The translations under genes and the position numbers were made by a program. From contig CAZCVI010000007.1 of NCBI GenBank assembly GCA_964502145.1, forward strand, positions 1-64,000: a stretch of DNA of 64,000 bases, written 5' to 3'. The notes under the pieces were generated by a model, which saw only the letters and a program-made list of their open reading frames with translations, was not told the DNA's origin and made no database searches. Source of the stretch: CAZCVI01 sp964502145 (GTDB taxonomy: Bacteria > Acidobacteriota > Aminicenantia > UBA2199). Position 1 is the first letter of the stretch, and each line of letters begins with the position of its first letter. Shown one piece after another: positions 18,634-26,697 of this stretch.

Positions 18634-18960
18634 GCTTTTTTCTTATTTGTGAAAATTATTTTCCAGATTTCTCTTATCCTATTCGCCACGGTCATCAATC
18701 AATACGTCTGAAAATATAGGAAAAAATTATTAAATCTTGATTTCAGACAGGTATCATTAGAGCTTAATGATGCATAAGGAATGATCTCCATAAAATTTGG
18801 ATGACCACGGTTTCGGCATCACTGGCATCTGATCTTATATGAGCAGAGATTTGATTCTGAATGTGGATAAAACTTGCACGGTGTTGCTATAGATGTTATA
18901 CGCTACGTCTTTACCCTGTTCTTTTTTTTTCTAAAATACACACATCATCCAAAGATAGGC
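18634..18960. other. AT-rich intergenic stretch
   Basis: No frame with a credible start was found here. The plus strand could carry a short non-coding transcript, since an intrinsic terminator lies just downstream, but no convincing promoter pair could be assigned. Confidence 0.35.
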
Positions 18961-18987
18961 ATCCTACCTACTGTAGGATATTTTTTT
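18961..18987 (+). terminator. Intrinsic terminator without an obvious upstream gene
   Basis: ATCCTAC (18961-18967), loop CTACT, GTAGGAT (18973-18979), then A and seven T. This is a textbook plus-strand terminator, about 140 bases before the ArsM-like gene. It implies either a small RNA from 18650-18980 or an attenuated leader. Confidence 0.7.
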
Positions 18988-19125
18988 ACCTTCTCGTTAC
19001 TTGCTTACGACCCTGTAATCGTTGCTTTTTTCCTGCTTTTAGTTTATAATATCATTTTGTTATTGTTATAATTTAACAGACTGGTCTCGGGAGTCATTGA
19101 ACAACTACGGAGGTATAAGAAAACA

Positions 19126-19791
19126 ATGCCTGGAACAACGGATTATATATTGGCAGAAATAGATAAACGGTACAGCGATTTGGCGCAGGGTTCTTGCTGC
19201 CTCTCCTGTGGTAAAGCCATGGATTACAGTCAACCCGTCCCAGGAGAAGTAGTGGTGGATATCGGTTCCGGTAGGGGTAACGATGTATTAAAGATGGCTA
19301 TCGAGGTGGGAGAAGCTGGTTTCGCCTACGGTATTGATATCTCCGCAGGCATGATCGAAAAATCCCGTAAAATGGCAAAAAAAATGGCCCTCACCAATAC
19401 AGAATTTATTCACACCAGCCTGGACGATTTAAAACTACCGGATAATACCGCTGATCTGGTGATTTCTAACTGCACCATCAACCACGCTCCGGATAAAATA
19501 AAGGTGTGGCAAGAAATATATCGTATCTTAAAGAACAATGGACGCTTTGTGGTCAGCGATATCTACTCCTCGGAAAGTATTCCTGAAGAATACGCCAACA
19601 ACCCAATTTCGGTGGCAGAATGCTGGGCTGGCGCGGTAACCAAAAAAGAGTATCTAAACACTTTGGAAAAAACCGGGTTTAAAGAGATCCATTTGCTGGA
19701 TGAAAGCTCCCCCTATACCAAAGGCAAAGTTCAAGTATGCAGTTTTACCGTTTTCGGCAAAAAAACAAAAAAGTGTTGCAATCAGCCCTAA
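19126..19791 (+). CDS. ArsM-like SAM-dependent methyltransferase
   Basis: 221 residues. The SAM motif is VVDIGSGRGND (about 43-53), then YGIDIS, LVISNCTINHAPDKIKVW, ILKNNGRFVVSDIY and VAECWAGAVTKKEYL. The motif order and Cys116 (SNC) and Cys166 (AEC) match the arsenite methyltransferase family, where such Cys residues bind As(III). An extra Cys cluster CCLSC sits at 24-28 and CC near the end. It could methylate arsenite, another thiophile or a modified peptide. GGAGG precedes the ATG, and TATAAT at 19067-19072 is a likely -10 with a poor -35. It is followed after 33 bases by a Cys-rich peptide gene and then by radical SAM and thioredoxin genes. Confidence 0.82.
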   Translation: MPGTTDYILAEIDKRYSDLAQGSCCLSCGKAMDYSQPVPGEVVVDIGSGRGNDVLKMAIEVGEAGFAYGIDISAGMIEKSRKMAKKMALTNTEFIHTSLDDLKLPDNTADLVISNCTINHAPDKIKVWQEIYRILKNNGRFVVSDIYSSESIPEEYANNPISVAECWAGAVTKKEYLNTLEKTGFKEIHLLDESSPYTKGKVQVCSFTVFGKKTKKCCNQP

Positions 19792-19824
19792 AACGGTGTA
19801 ATATAAAAAATGAAAAGGTGAACA

Positions 19825-19932
19825 ATGAAATCTCTGATCAAACGTAAAGAAGTCAAAAACGGTAGTACACCGCAATCGACAGCCCAATGCTGCGCCAAAG
19901 TTTCAAAAGCAACGGCAGGCTGTCACGATTAA
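19825..19932 (+). CDS. 35-residue Cys-rich peptide, candidate RiPP precursor
   Basis: ATG at 19825 with AAGGTG five bases upstream. The N-terminus is basic and polar (MKSLIKRKEVKNGSTPQSTA) like a leader peptide. The C-terminus CCAKVSKATAGCHD holds three Cys, small residues and a final His-Asp, like a modifiable core. A strong terminator follows after eight bases and the radical SAM/SPASM gene starts 132 bases on. Precursor-terminator-maturase order is typical of radical SAM RiPP loci, with readthrough giving less enzyme than peptide. A metal- or arsenic-binding peptide is the alternative. There is no recognised family; the call rests on ribosome site, composition and context. Confidence 0.7.
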   Translation: MKSLIKRKEVKNGSTPQSTAQCCAKVSKATAGCHD

Positions 19933-19940
19933 CAGCAAAA

Positions 19941-19986
19941 GGGGGAGGCGGCCTTCCCGTTAATGCCGCCCCCCCCGTTTTTTTTA
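19941..19986 (+). terminator. Strong intrinsic terminator after the Cys-rich peptide
   Basis: GGGGGAGGCGGC (19941-19952) pairs with GCCGCCCCCCCC (19965-19976) around a 12-base loop and is followed by G and a run of eight T. It should end most transcripts from the methyltransferase-peptide pair, leaving partial readthrough or a separate start for the radical SAM gene. Confidence 0.85.
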
Positions 19987-20064
19987 GTATGGAAGAAAAC
20001 AAGCATTTATTATTATGTTCCCCCATAAGATAAATGCAAATACCCGAAATAATAGGTGAACCAC

Positions 20065-21396
20065 ATGAACAGTAATTTAGTACTATCAAAGTACAATATT
20101 TTTTCCAAACTGAAAGATTCCAGCGATCACTTCATCGTTAATATTCTCTCGGGAAATGCGGATATCTTAACAGAAAGCAAAGCGGAAGAACTGAAAAAAG
20201 GACACTTCTCCCATGTGGAAGAGTACTTGGAAAAAGGTTACCTTGTCGACCCCAAAGAAGAGGAGAAACGATACAAGTTAAAGTATTTGGAATTCCTACA
20301 ACAACGCGATACGGATGAAATACAAATCTTCTTCGTGCCCCATTTCGCCTGCAATTTTAATTGTTCCTATTGTTATCAAGCAGATTATGAGTCGGACCCA
20401 ATCCCCTTGAAAAAGGAGGTGGTAGATGCGTTTTACCATTACGTGGACCACGAGTTTTCCTGGCGACGCAAATACATCACTCTCTTCGGTGGCGAACCGC
20501 TGCTAAACAGTCCGCACTCGCGCCTAACATTGGAATGGATGCTAACGGGGGCGATGGAACGTCGCTTGGAAACTGCCATCGTAACCAACGGCTACTGGCT
20601 GGCCGAACACATTGATATATTAAAAAAAGGCCACATCCGCGAGGTCCAAGTCACACTGGACGGCACCGAGGAAATCCACGACGCCCGCCGCCAACTCAAA
20701 GATGGTGCCCCCACTTTCAACCGCATCGTGGCTGGCATTGATGCGGCATTAGAAAACAATATCCCGATTAACCTCCGCGTGGTCGTAGATAAAGAAAACG
20801 TAGATAATATGAAAGACCTGGCCAGTTTCGCGATGAAAAAACGATGGACAAAATACCCACACTTCAAAACCCAATTGGGCCGCAACTACGAACTCCATAC
20901 CTGCGGCGTAGATCAAAACCGCCTCTTCTCACGCATCAGCATGTACGAAGCACTTTATAAAATGATTAAAGATTACCCGGAATTCCTGGAATTCCATAGA
21001 CCGGCATTCTCAATCGCCCGCTTCCTCTTTGAAAACAGCGCGCTACCAGACCCGCTGTTCGACTCCTGCCCAGGCACGAAAACAGAATGGGCTTTCGACT
21101 ACCAGGGCAACATCTACGCCTGCACGGCCACGGTAGGAAAAAAAGGCGAGGAACTGGGCACTTTCTACCCGAAAATCTCTAAAAAAGAAGATATGATCGC
21201 GCTATGGGAAGAACGAGACGTGGCCTCCATCCCCGCCTGCAAAGATTGCGCGGTGCAATTGGCCTGCGGCGGAGGTTGCGCGGCTGTGGCCAAAAATAAA
21301 TCCGGCGATATCTTTGCACCGGATTGCAGACCAATTAAGGAACTACTGGAAATGGGCCTTTCACTCTATTTTAACGAAGCACAAACAACCACATAA
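20065..21396 (+). CDS. Radical SAM/SPASM peptide-maturase-like enzyme
   Basis: 443 residues from the ATG at 20065, which has AGGTG six bases upstream; a GTG three codons earlier lies within that site. The N-terminal 85 residues (YNIFSKLKDSSDHFIVNILS) resemble the leader domain of radical SAM peptide maturases. The [4Fe-4S] cysteines that bind SAM are in ACNFNCSYCYQ (Cys96, 100, 103), and FGGEPLLN is the GGE motif. The C-terminal SPASM domain has CPGTKTEWAFDYQGNIYAC and CKDCAVQLACGGGCAA, which should bind auxiliary clusters. This family alters ribosomal peptides or enzyme side chains. The adjacent 35-residue peptide is the natural candidate substrate, but that is inference. Confidence 0.92.
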   Translation: MNSNLVLSKYNIFSKLKDSSDHFIVNILSGNADILTESKAEELKKGHFSHVEEYLEKGYLVDPKEEEKRYKLKYLEFLQQRDTDEIQIFFVPHFACNFNCSYCYQADYESDPIPLKKEVVDAFYHYVDHEFSWRRKYITLFGGEPLLNSPHSRLTLEWMLTGAMERRLETAIVTNGYWLAEHIDILKKGHIREVQVTLDGTEEIHDARRQLKDGAPTFNRIVAGIDAALENNIPINLRVVVDKENVDNMKDLASFAMKKRWTKYPHFKTQLGRNYELHTCGVDQNRLFSRISMYEALYKMIKDYPEFLEFHRPAFSIARFLFENSALPDPLFDSCPGTKTEWAFDYQGNIYACTATVGKKGEELGTFYPKISKKEDMIALWEERDVASIPACKDCAVQLACGGGCAAVAKNKSGDIFAPDCRPIKELLEMGLSLYFNEAQTTT

Positions 21397-21474
21397 AACA
21401 AAATACCCTTTCGAGAAAGAGCTTCTTGACTTCCAAAAGCTTCTTATAAATAAGGAATAAAAGATAGGAGAAAA

Positions 21475-22764
21475 ATGATGAGCGAAAAAATAAAACACAT
21501 TACTGAGAAGGAATACCAAAAAGATGTTCTGGAAGGAGGACTGGTGGTTCTTGATTTTTATTCCACTGAATGCCCCCCCTGCGAAGCATTGGCTTCCAAA
21601 TTCGAAAGCCTAGCGGAAATCTATGGAGAAGATATCAAATTTATCAAAATCTTCCGCCAAGAGAACCGCAAACTGGCTGAAACCCTGGAGGTGAAATCAT
21701 CACCCACATTGATTTTTTATAAAAACGGCGATATCACGGGTGAAAAACTGACGGGCGGCATCCGCAGAACGGATATTGTCAAAAACTTGGACGATCTGCT
21801 GACTAAAACGAGAGTTAATGAATTAAAAAATAAAATCAAACCGATAACCACCTCTTGCGACCTGTTAATCCTGGGTGCAGGCCCGGCAGGTTTGACTGCG
21901 GCAATCTACGCGGGACAAGCTAAACTAGACACTATCGTGGTCGATACTGCGGCATCGGGTGGGCAAGTCACCACCACCCATCTGGTTAGCAATTACCCGG
22001 GTTTCTCCAAACCTATTGAAGGATTCATGTTGATGCACTACTTCTTGGAACAAGCAAAAGAAGCAGGAGTAAAAACCCGTTTCTCGGTGGACCTCACCCA
22101 CATCGACCTCCATAAAAAAGTGGTGGTGTTGGACGATTACGAAACAATCACGGCTAAAAAAATTATTATTGCCTCGGGGTCTTCTTATCGACCACTCAAT
22201 GTGCCGGGGGAAAAAGAATACAAGGGCCACGGTATCTCTTATTGCGCGACCTGCGACGCGAAATACTATGAAGGGAAAAAAGTAATTGTGATCGGCGGCG
22301 GCAATTCGGCGATTGAAGAGGCGATGTTCATAACTAAATTCGCAGCACAAGTCACGATTGTCCACCAATTCGATGTGTTACAAGCAAATAAACTGGCCCA
22401 AGAAAAAGCCTTTGCGAATCCGAAAATCTCGTTCTTACTGGAACATGAACCACGTAAATTTGAAAAGACAGCAACAGGCATGATGGTCACGGTGGAAAAC
22501 TTAAAAACGAAAGAGCTCCTGCCACTGGACACAGACGGGGTGTTTATTTTTGCTGGAATGCAACCCAACCTGGAAAGTTTTGATAAAACACAACTTCAAT
22601 TGGACCAATGGGGCTACATTCAGGTGGACGCGACCATGCACACCAATATAAAGGATGTATTTGCAGCAGGAGATGTGGCCAGCAAGATTTACCGGCAAAT
22701 TACTATTGCCACTTCAGAAGCCACTATCGCCGCCATCACTGTAGCGAAAGAAATGCAAGCGTAA
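21475..22764 (+). CDS. Thioredoxin-thioredoxin reductase fusion
   Basis: 429 residues. Residues 1-110 are thioredoxin-like with active site CPPC at 33-36 rather than the usual CGPC and the cis-Pro region SSPTLIFY. From about 125 it is a thioredoxin reductase: FAD motif LGAGPAGLTAA, redox-active CATC (about 256), NADPH motif VIGGGNSAIEEA and AAGDVASKIYRQ. One chain could pass electrons from NADPH through FAD to its own thioredoxin. Known fusions usually have thioredoxin C-terminal, so the N-terminal order is of interest. AGGAG precedes ATGATG. It may supply thiols to the ArsM-like enzyme, to the Cys-rich peptide or to general redox control. Confidence 0.93.
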   Translation: MMSEKIKHITEKEYQKDVLEGGLVVLDFYSTECPPCEALASKFESLAEIYGEDIKFIKIFRQENRKLAETLEVKSSPTLIFYKNGDITGEKLTGGIRRTDIVKNLDDLLTKTRVNELKNKIKPITTSCDLLILGAGPAGLTAAIYAGQAKLDTIVVDTAASGGQVTTTHLVSNYPGFSKPIEGFMLMHYFLEQAKEAGVKTRFSVDLTHIDLHKKVVVLDDYETITAKKIIIASGSSYRPLNVPGEKEYKGHGISYCATCDAKYYEGKKVIVIGGGNSAIEEAMFITKFAAQVTIVHQFDVLQANKLAQEKAFANPKISFLLEHEPRKFEKTATGMMVTVENLKTKELLPLDTDGVFIFAGMQPNLESFDKTQLQLDQWGYIQVDATMHTNIKDVFAAGDVASKIYRQITIATSEATIAAITVAKEMQA

Positions 22765-22777
22765 AAAGAGAAATGGC

Positions 22778-22866
22778 ATACAAATTACACGAATTTACGC
22801 GAATGAAAAGAAAATAATAAAAGAAAATAATAACTTTTCGTTCGCGTATTTCGTGTCTTTGGTGAT
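22778..22866. terminator. Long palindrome between convergent genes, possible bidirectional terminator
   Basis: The left arm reads ATTACACGAATTTACGCGAA (in 22782-22803) and the right arm CGCGTATTTCGTGTCTTTGG is its imperfect inverse. It belongs to the same general type as the hairpins at 31.2 and 35.1 kb. A polyadenine/polythymine-rich loop lies between. It separates the thioredoxin reductase fusion from the end of the minus-strand molybdopterin operon. Confidence 0.5.
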
Positions 22867-22891
22867 TAAAAAATAACGAAAAAAACCAACC

Positions 22892-23056
22892 TTAGCGATC
22901 TTGCCACGTGACTTCGATCAGTTCGTCGCCTATTTTCTGCTGGGCTAATTTAGCCAGACTGATCAGTTCTTCTTTACAGCAATCAATGGATTTAGCTTCT
23001 TCGATTCGTGAGATTAGTTCGTCAGCAAACTGACTGACCTTAATTTTCTTTTTCAT
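22892..23056 (-). CDS. 54-residue protein at the end of the molybdopterin operon
   Basis: The ATG at 23056 has AGGAG seven bases upstream. The peptide is charged and helical (MKKKIKVSQFADELISRIEE) with a CC pair in DCCKEE and ends VTWQDR. No family was recognised. It begins 28 bases after the stop of the mog-like gene, so it is the last gene of that operon; a link to molybdenum cofactor is only contextual. Confidence 0.65.
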   Translation of the reverse strand: MKKKIKVSQFADELISRIEEAKSIDCCKEELISLAKLAQQKIGDELIEVTWQDR

Positions 23057-23084
23057 GGTTTCTCCTTCATTGGTAAACATTAAT

Positions 23085-23555
23085 TTAATGTTTTCCACCC
23101 TCCAACATACGTATGCCATGCTCCATGATGGGCAGCATGAGACGTGTGCAGAGGGTGACAGCTTTAACAGAACCAGGGAAATTGATGATAATGGTTTTGC
23201 CGCTCACACCACTGAACCCCCTGGAAAAAACGGCATTTTTAGTTTCATTGTACGATTCAAAGCGCAACATCTCAGAAATACCGGGCAGTTCCTTTTCGCA
23301 AATCTCGGCAGTGACTTCGGGTGTAAAATCGCGGGGGGAAATGCCAGTGCCACCGGTAGTGATAATATAATCTTTGTGTAGATTGTCCAAGAGGGCGGAA
23401 CGAATCTGCTTTTTATCATCCGGGACAATGGTAAGGGAAACATTGGCTGGGATAGTGCTCTCATTGATCAACTCGACAATGGTGGGACCGGAGATATCCT
23501 GGTATTCACCGCTGAAAGCTCTATCCGATATGGTAATAACCGCTACTTCCAGCAT
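23085..23555 (-). CDS. mog: MogA/MoaB-family molybdopterin adenylyltransferase
   Basis: 156 residues, normal for the single-domain family. The start VAVITISDRAFSGEYQDISG and TTGGTGISPRDFTPE (about 70-85) are the MPT-binding motifs; INFPGS follows later. It adenylates molybdopterin before metal insertion by MoeA, which is encoded upstream in the same operon. GGAGG lies before the ATG, inside the end of the MOSC gene, and the coding regions overlap by 35 bases. MogA and MoaB cannot be separated with confidence from sequence alone. Confidence 0.92.
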   Translation of the reverse strand: MLEVAVITISDRAFSGEYQDISGPTIVELINESTIPANVSLTIVPDDKKQIRSALLDNLHKDYIITTGGTGISPRDFTPEVTAEICEKELPGISEMLRFESYNETKNAVFSRGFSGVSGKTIIINFPGSVKAVTLCTRLMLPIMEHGIRMLEGGKH

Positions 23556-23964
23556 GTAGTGTGCCTCCTTTGATTACTTTGGCAAAAACGCCTTGTGTGG
23601 GCATGATGCATTCACCCACGGTTTGGGAAATGACACAATCGGAATGACACTCTTTGCCGATCTGGGTGATTTCCAGAATCACATGGTCGATATGAATGAA
23701 ACCACCGACTGTGACAATGGTCCAATCAATACCGCGGGTAACAATATTTTCGGCGAAGTCGCCATTTTTAATTTCAAAATCACCTGCTTTGGCACGCATG
23801 ACATCAATAGCTTCACCACCCAGCAAGGAAATCTGACGGTGCCACGGACCAGCATGGGCATCACCTTGAATACCAAAATTCTCTACCAGGAGAATCTCTG
23901 CCACGGGGTGTTTTTGAGTTCCCTTGGCCAGGGAAATATTGACAGATTCGACTTTAAAGTTCAT
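23521..23964 (-). CDS. MOSC-domain protein
   Basis: 147 residues covering one MOSC domain: GIQGDAHAGPWHRQISLL, NGDFAENIVTRGID and IGKECHSDCVI with the conserved Cys of the family. MOSC domains bind molybdenum cofactor or persulfide sulfur, as in the C-terminal domain of Moco sulfurases, but stand-alone members such as this are mostly uncharacterised. It overlaps moaC by 11 bases and the mog-like gene by 35 bases, which points to translational coupling. A role in Moco maturation or insertion is supported by context. Confidence 0.9.
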   Translation of the reverse strand: MNFKVESVNISLAKGTQKHPVAEILLVENFGIQGDAHAGPWHRQISLLGGEAIDVMRAKAGDFEIKNGDFAENIVTRGIDWTIVTVGGFIHIDHVILEITQIGKECHSDCVISQTVGECIMPTQGVFAKVIKGGTLHAGSSGYYHIG

Positions 23965-24403
23965 GTTTTGTTTTTTTCTCCAGTTTGATATCCGCGATCA
24001 CCATCTGTTTATCGACAGCTTTACACATATCATAGATGGTTAAAGCGGCGATGGATACAGCGGTTAATGCTTCCATTTCAATGCCAGTCTTGGCATCGCA
24101 GATGGCTTTGGAAGCAATAAAAATACCATTATCCCGCAGGTCAAAGGTGATACTGATTTTATTGATGGGAATATTATGGCATAATGGGATGAGATCAAAG
24201 GTTTTTTTAGCACCACTAATGCCTGCAATACGGGCCACGGCGAGTACATCACCTTTTTTGAGGAGATTGTTTTTAATCATTTCAATCGTAGTGGATTGTA
24301 AATGAATAAAACCGGAAGCTTCGGCTTCGCGGTGAACCACCTGCTTGTCACTGACATCCACCATGTCTGCTTCACCTTTTTGATTCACATGGGTTAAGCC
24401 CAT
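23954..24403 (-). CDS. moaC: Cyclic pyranopterin monophosphate synthase MoaC
   Basis: 149 residues, near the family length of about 160. MVDVSDK, LIPLCHNIPI and TGIEMEALTAVSIAALTIYD plus MCKAVDK are diagnostic. It converts the MoaA product 3',8-cyclo-dihydro-GTP to cyclic pyranopterin monophosphate. GGAGG precedes the ATG. It follows moaA by 83 bases, the largest gap in this operon. Confidence 0.97.
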   Translation of the reverse strand: MGLTHVNQKGEADMVDVSDKQVVHREAEASGFIHLQSTTIEMIKNNLLKKGDVLAVARIAGISGAKKTFDLIPLCHNIPINKISITFDLRDNGIFIASKAICDAKTGIEMEALTAVSIAALTIYDMCKAVDKQMVIADIKLEKKTKHEL

Positions 24404-24486
24404 AAGACCTCCAGCGATGATCCACTTATGTATTATTAGAAATTATCAATTTAGCAACCACCATTTCATTAGAATATTATAACACA

Positions 24487-25293
24487 TTACCCGCCGATTT
24501 GCCAATTCTGGGTGGTAGAGTTCATACTGCCTGCTTGGGGCTTCATTTGGATGGCTTCTATCAAACTCTCTTTTAAATGGTTAAAATCCAAAGGAATCTC
24601 GATATCGGAAAAAAGACAGGGTTTTAATTTGCCGTCGGCAGTTAAACGGATACGGTTACAATGCGAACAAGACATGGGGCGTTCTGCGGAGTACCTGTGG
24701 TCGATACTGCGAATATCGGAGAGAGAATAATGATTGATACGTTGCAACTTGAGCCCCTTCTGGGCACAAAAAGCCAACATCGGTTCCACTTCATTATCAT
24801 TGACGCCGGGCATGACAACCATATTAATCTTGGTATTTTGAAAGCCAACGGCCAACACGGCATCTATCCCGGCTAACACTTGCCGGATATCACCGTTATA
24901 GGTTATTTTCTTGTATTTTTCGGGGTCCAATGTATCCAAAGAAATATTGATGCGGTCGATACCTGTCTTTTTTAAAGATTGGGCGAGTTCTGGGAGCAAC
25001 ACGCCGTTAGTGGTGAGGGCGAGTTCCTGAAGTCCGGCTATTTTACGAAGCTCTGTAATCAGATATAAGACTCCTTTTCTCACTAACGGCTCGCCACCGG
25101 TGAGACGGATTTTACTGATCCCCAAAAAAACGGCAGTTTGGGCGACTTCAATGATCTGTTCATAGGTCAGCATCTGCAAATGACTTTTGGCAGGCACGCC
25201 TTCGACGGGCATGCAATAGGTGCAACGGAGATTGCAGCGATCGGTAACGGAAATCCTGAGATAATTGATCTGACGATTATATTTGTCTAACAT
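24487..25293 (-). CDS. moaA: GTP 3',8-cyclase MoaA, compact form
   Basis: 268 residues from the ATG at 25293, which has AGGAAG upstream; a GTG at 25302 is the alternative. The radical SAM cluster motif is DRCNLRCTYCMP and TGGEPL follows. The second cluster is CSHCNRIRLTADGKLKPC, and the end is IGG-like (QNWQIGG). Typical MoaA is about 330 residues. The section between VVMPGVNDNEVEP and the second cluster is shortened by roughly 50 residues and lacks the usual RFIE region. All cluster Cys are present, so activity is likely. The start overlaps the moeA stop. Confidence 0.93.
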   Translation of the reverse strand: MLDKYNRQINYLRISVTDRCNLRCTYCMPVEGVPAKSHLQMLTYEQIIEVAQTAVFLGISKIRLTGGEPLVRKGVLYLITELRKIAGLQELALTTNGVLLPELAQSLKKTGIDRINISLDTLDPEKYKKITYNGDIRQVLAGIDAVLAVGFQNTKINMVVMPGVNDNEVEPMLAFCAQKGLKLQRINHYSLSDIRSIDHRYSAERPMSCSHCNRIRLTADGKLKPCLFSDIEIPLDFNHLKESLIEAIQMKPQAGSMNSTTQNWQIGG

Positions 25294-26449
25294 CGACGAC
25301 ACTTCCTTTTGGGAGTTCCTGTACGCCCCGTGGAATCTTTAATAATCCATGGGCCCTGGACAACGCGTTAAAATGAGCGGAACCATGATACTCGACGGGT
25401 TCGACCTGACCCTCGCAATCAAAACAAACGGGTACATAAGCAGTACGTTCGGTATGTTTGCGTAGGAAATCTTTTTTCATTGTGCCCCGTAACACGGGGG
25501 GGCGATACTCGAAACCCATGGCTTTATATAAAATAGGTTTGACAAAAACTTCAAATACGGTGAACGTGGAAACGGGGTTTCCAGGCATACCAAAAATCAT
25601 TTTATCCCCGCGTGTGCCAAACACGGTTGGTTTTCCTGGCTGAATAGCAACCTTTGAAAAATGCATGGAAACGCCCATATCTCTTAAAATAGCGGGTACA
25701 AAATCATAATCCCCCATGGATACACCGCCGGAAATTAACACTACCTGTGTTTCAGATAACAATGCTTCGATTTTAGCTTTGATTTGTGCCACATCATCGG
25801 CCACCTGTCCTGTGTATATCACTTCGGCGCCTGTTTGGCGAACCTGGGCGGAGATGGAGTAGGCGTTACTGTTATAAATTTGACTCATTTCCAAGGGAAT
25901 GCCGGGTTCTATGATCTCGGAACCGGTGGTAATCACGCCTACCTTGGCACGTAAGAACACGTTTACTCTGGGTAATCCCATGGAGGCGATAATTCCTATT
26001 TCCTGGGGTCGGATCAATCGTCGTGCAGTTAGAACAACGTCTCCGGGCCTGACATCTTCGCCGAGTTTGCAGATATTGGTATGAAAATCTTGGTCTTTTA
26101 TGCGCATGAGGTGATCTATTTCTTCTGTGACTTCTACTTTCACGACCCGCCCTGCGCCCGGGGGCAACATCGCGCCGGTCATGATTTTGGCACACTCTCC
26201 TTTTCTGATGGGAAGGGTGGGCACGGAGCCGGCGGCGATTATTTCCACGACACGATAGGAGGGAGAATCATCATCTATCATCAGGGCATAGCCATCCATG
26301 GCGGATTTATCAAAGGGTGGCATGCTGATCTTGGAAACGATATCCTGGGCCAATACCCGGCCCAAAGACTCCAACAATGGCACCTCCTCGGTTCCTGGTT
26401 GAAAGGTTATGCTGTTTAATATCTGCTCGGCTTCTTCAATAGGTATCAT
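25277..26449 (-). CDS. moeA: Molybdopterin molybdenumtransferase MoeA
   Basis: 390 residues from the ATG at 26449 with GGAGG four bases upstream; an in-frame TTG upstream is inside the leader. MoeA motifs are PPFDKSAMDGYA, TGAMLPPGA, ITTGSEI, SGGVSMGDYDF, VAIQPGKPTVFG and FGMPGNPVSTF. It inserts molybdate into adenylated molybdopterin. It is the first gene of the operon moeA-moaA-moaC-MOSC-mog-small protein. Genes for MoaD, MoaE and molybdate transport are not in this window. Confidence 0.96.
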   Translation of the reverse strand: MIPIEEAEQILNSITFQPGTEEVPLLESLGRVLAQDIVSKISMPPFDKSAMDGYALMIDDDSPSYRVVEIIAAGSVPTLPIRKGECAKIMTGAMLPPGAGRVVKVEVTEEIDHLMRIKDQDFHTNICKLGEDVRPGDVVLTARRLIRPQEIGIIASMGLPRVNVFLRAKVGVITTGSEIIEPGIPLEMSQIYNSNAYSISAQVRQTGAEVIYTGQVADDVAQIKAKIEALLSETQVVLISGGVSMGDYDFVPAILRDMGVSMHFSKVAIQPGKPTVFGTRGDKMIFGMPGNPVSTFTVFEVFVKPILYKAMGFEYRPPVLRGTMKKDFLRKHTERTAYVPVCFDCEGQVEPVEYHGSAHFNALSRAHGLLKIPRGVQELPKGSVVDVRQI

Positions 26450-26476
26450 TAATCCTCCAAATTCCTTCAAGGAAGT

Positions 26477-26505
26477 ATAATACCAAGAATCAAGAGAAGA
26501 ATCAA
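26477..26505 (-). promoter_or_regulatory. Promoter of the molybdopterin operon
   Basis: On the minus strand TTGATT (26505-26500), 17 bases, TATTAT (26482-26477). Transcription would start near 26470, about 20 bases before the ATG at 26449. No Moco riboswitch structure is recognisable in so short a leader. Confidence 0.65.
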
Positions 26506-26619
26506 ATTAATGTGTTAAAACTTTTTAAAAAAGGATATGGCGGATTGGGGCGATGTGGACAATACAGACAATGATGAGGGAAAAGAAACGCATTTTTTTA
26601 TTTTTCCTGTCTCCATGTC

Positions 26620-26648
26620 TTGACTATTCCAAAAAAAATCAATATAGT
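26620..26648 (+). promoter_or_regulatory. Promoter of the malic enzyme gene
   Basis: TTGACT (26620-26625), 17 bases, TATAGT (26643-26648). The in-frame TTG at 26620 is part of the -35 box, which argues for the downstream GTG start at 26698. Confidence 0.7.
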
Positions 26649-26697
26649 TAATTTTAAAATAAAAAGAGAAATTTCTCAAAAGAAGAAGGAGGCTTTC

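Noticed and set aside
18861..19071. Hydrophobic 62-65 codon frames upstream of the ArsM-like gene
   Set aside because: They run across an intrinsic terminator, lack a ribosome site and owe their Phe/Leu content to poly-T stretches.
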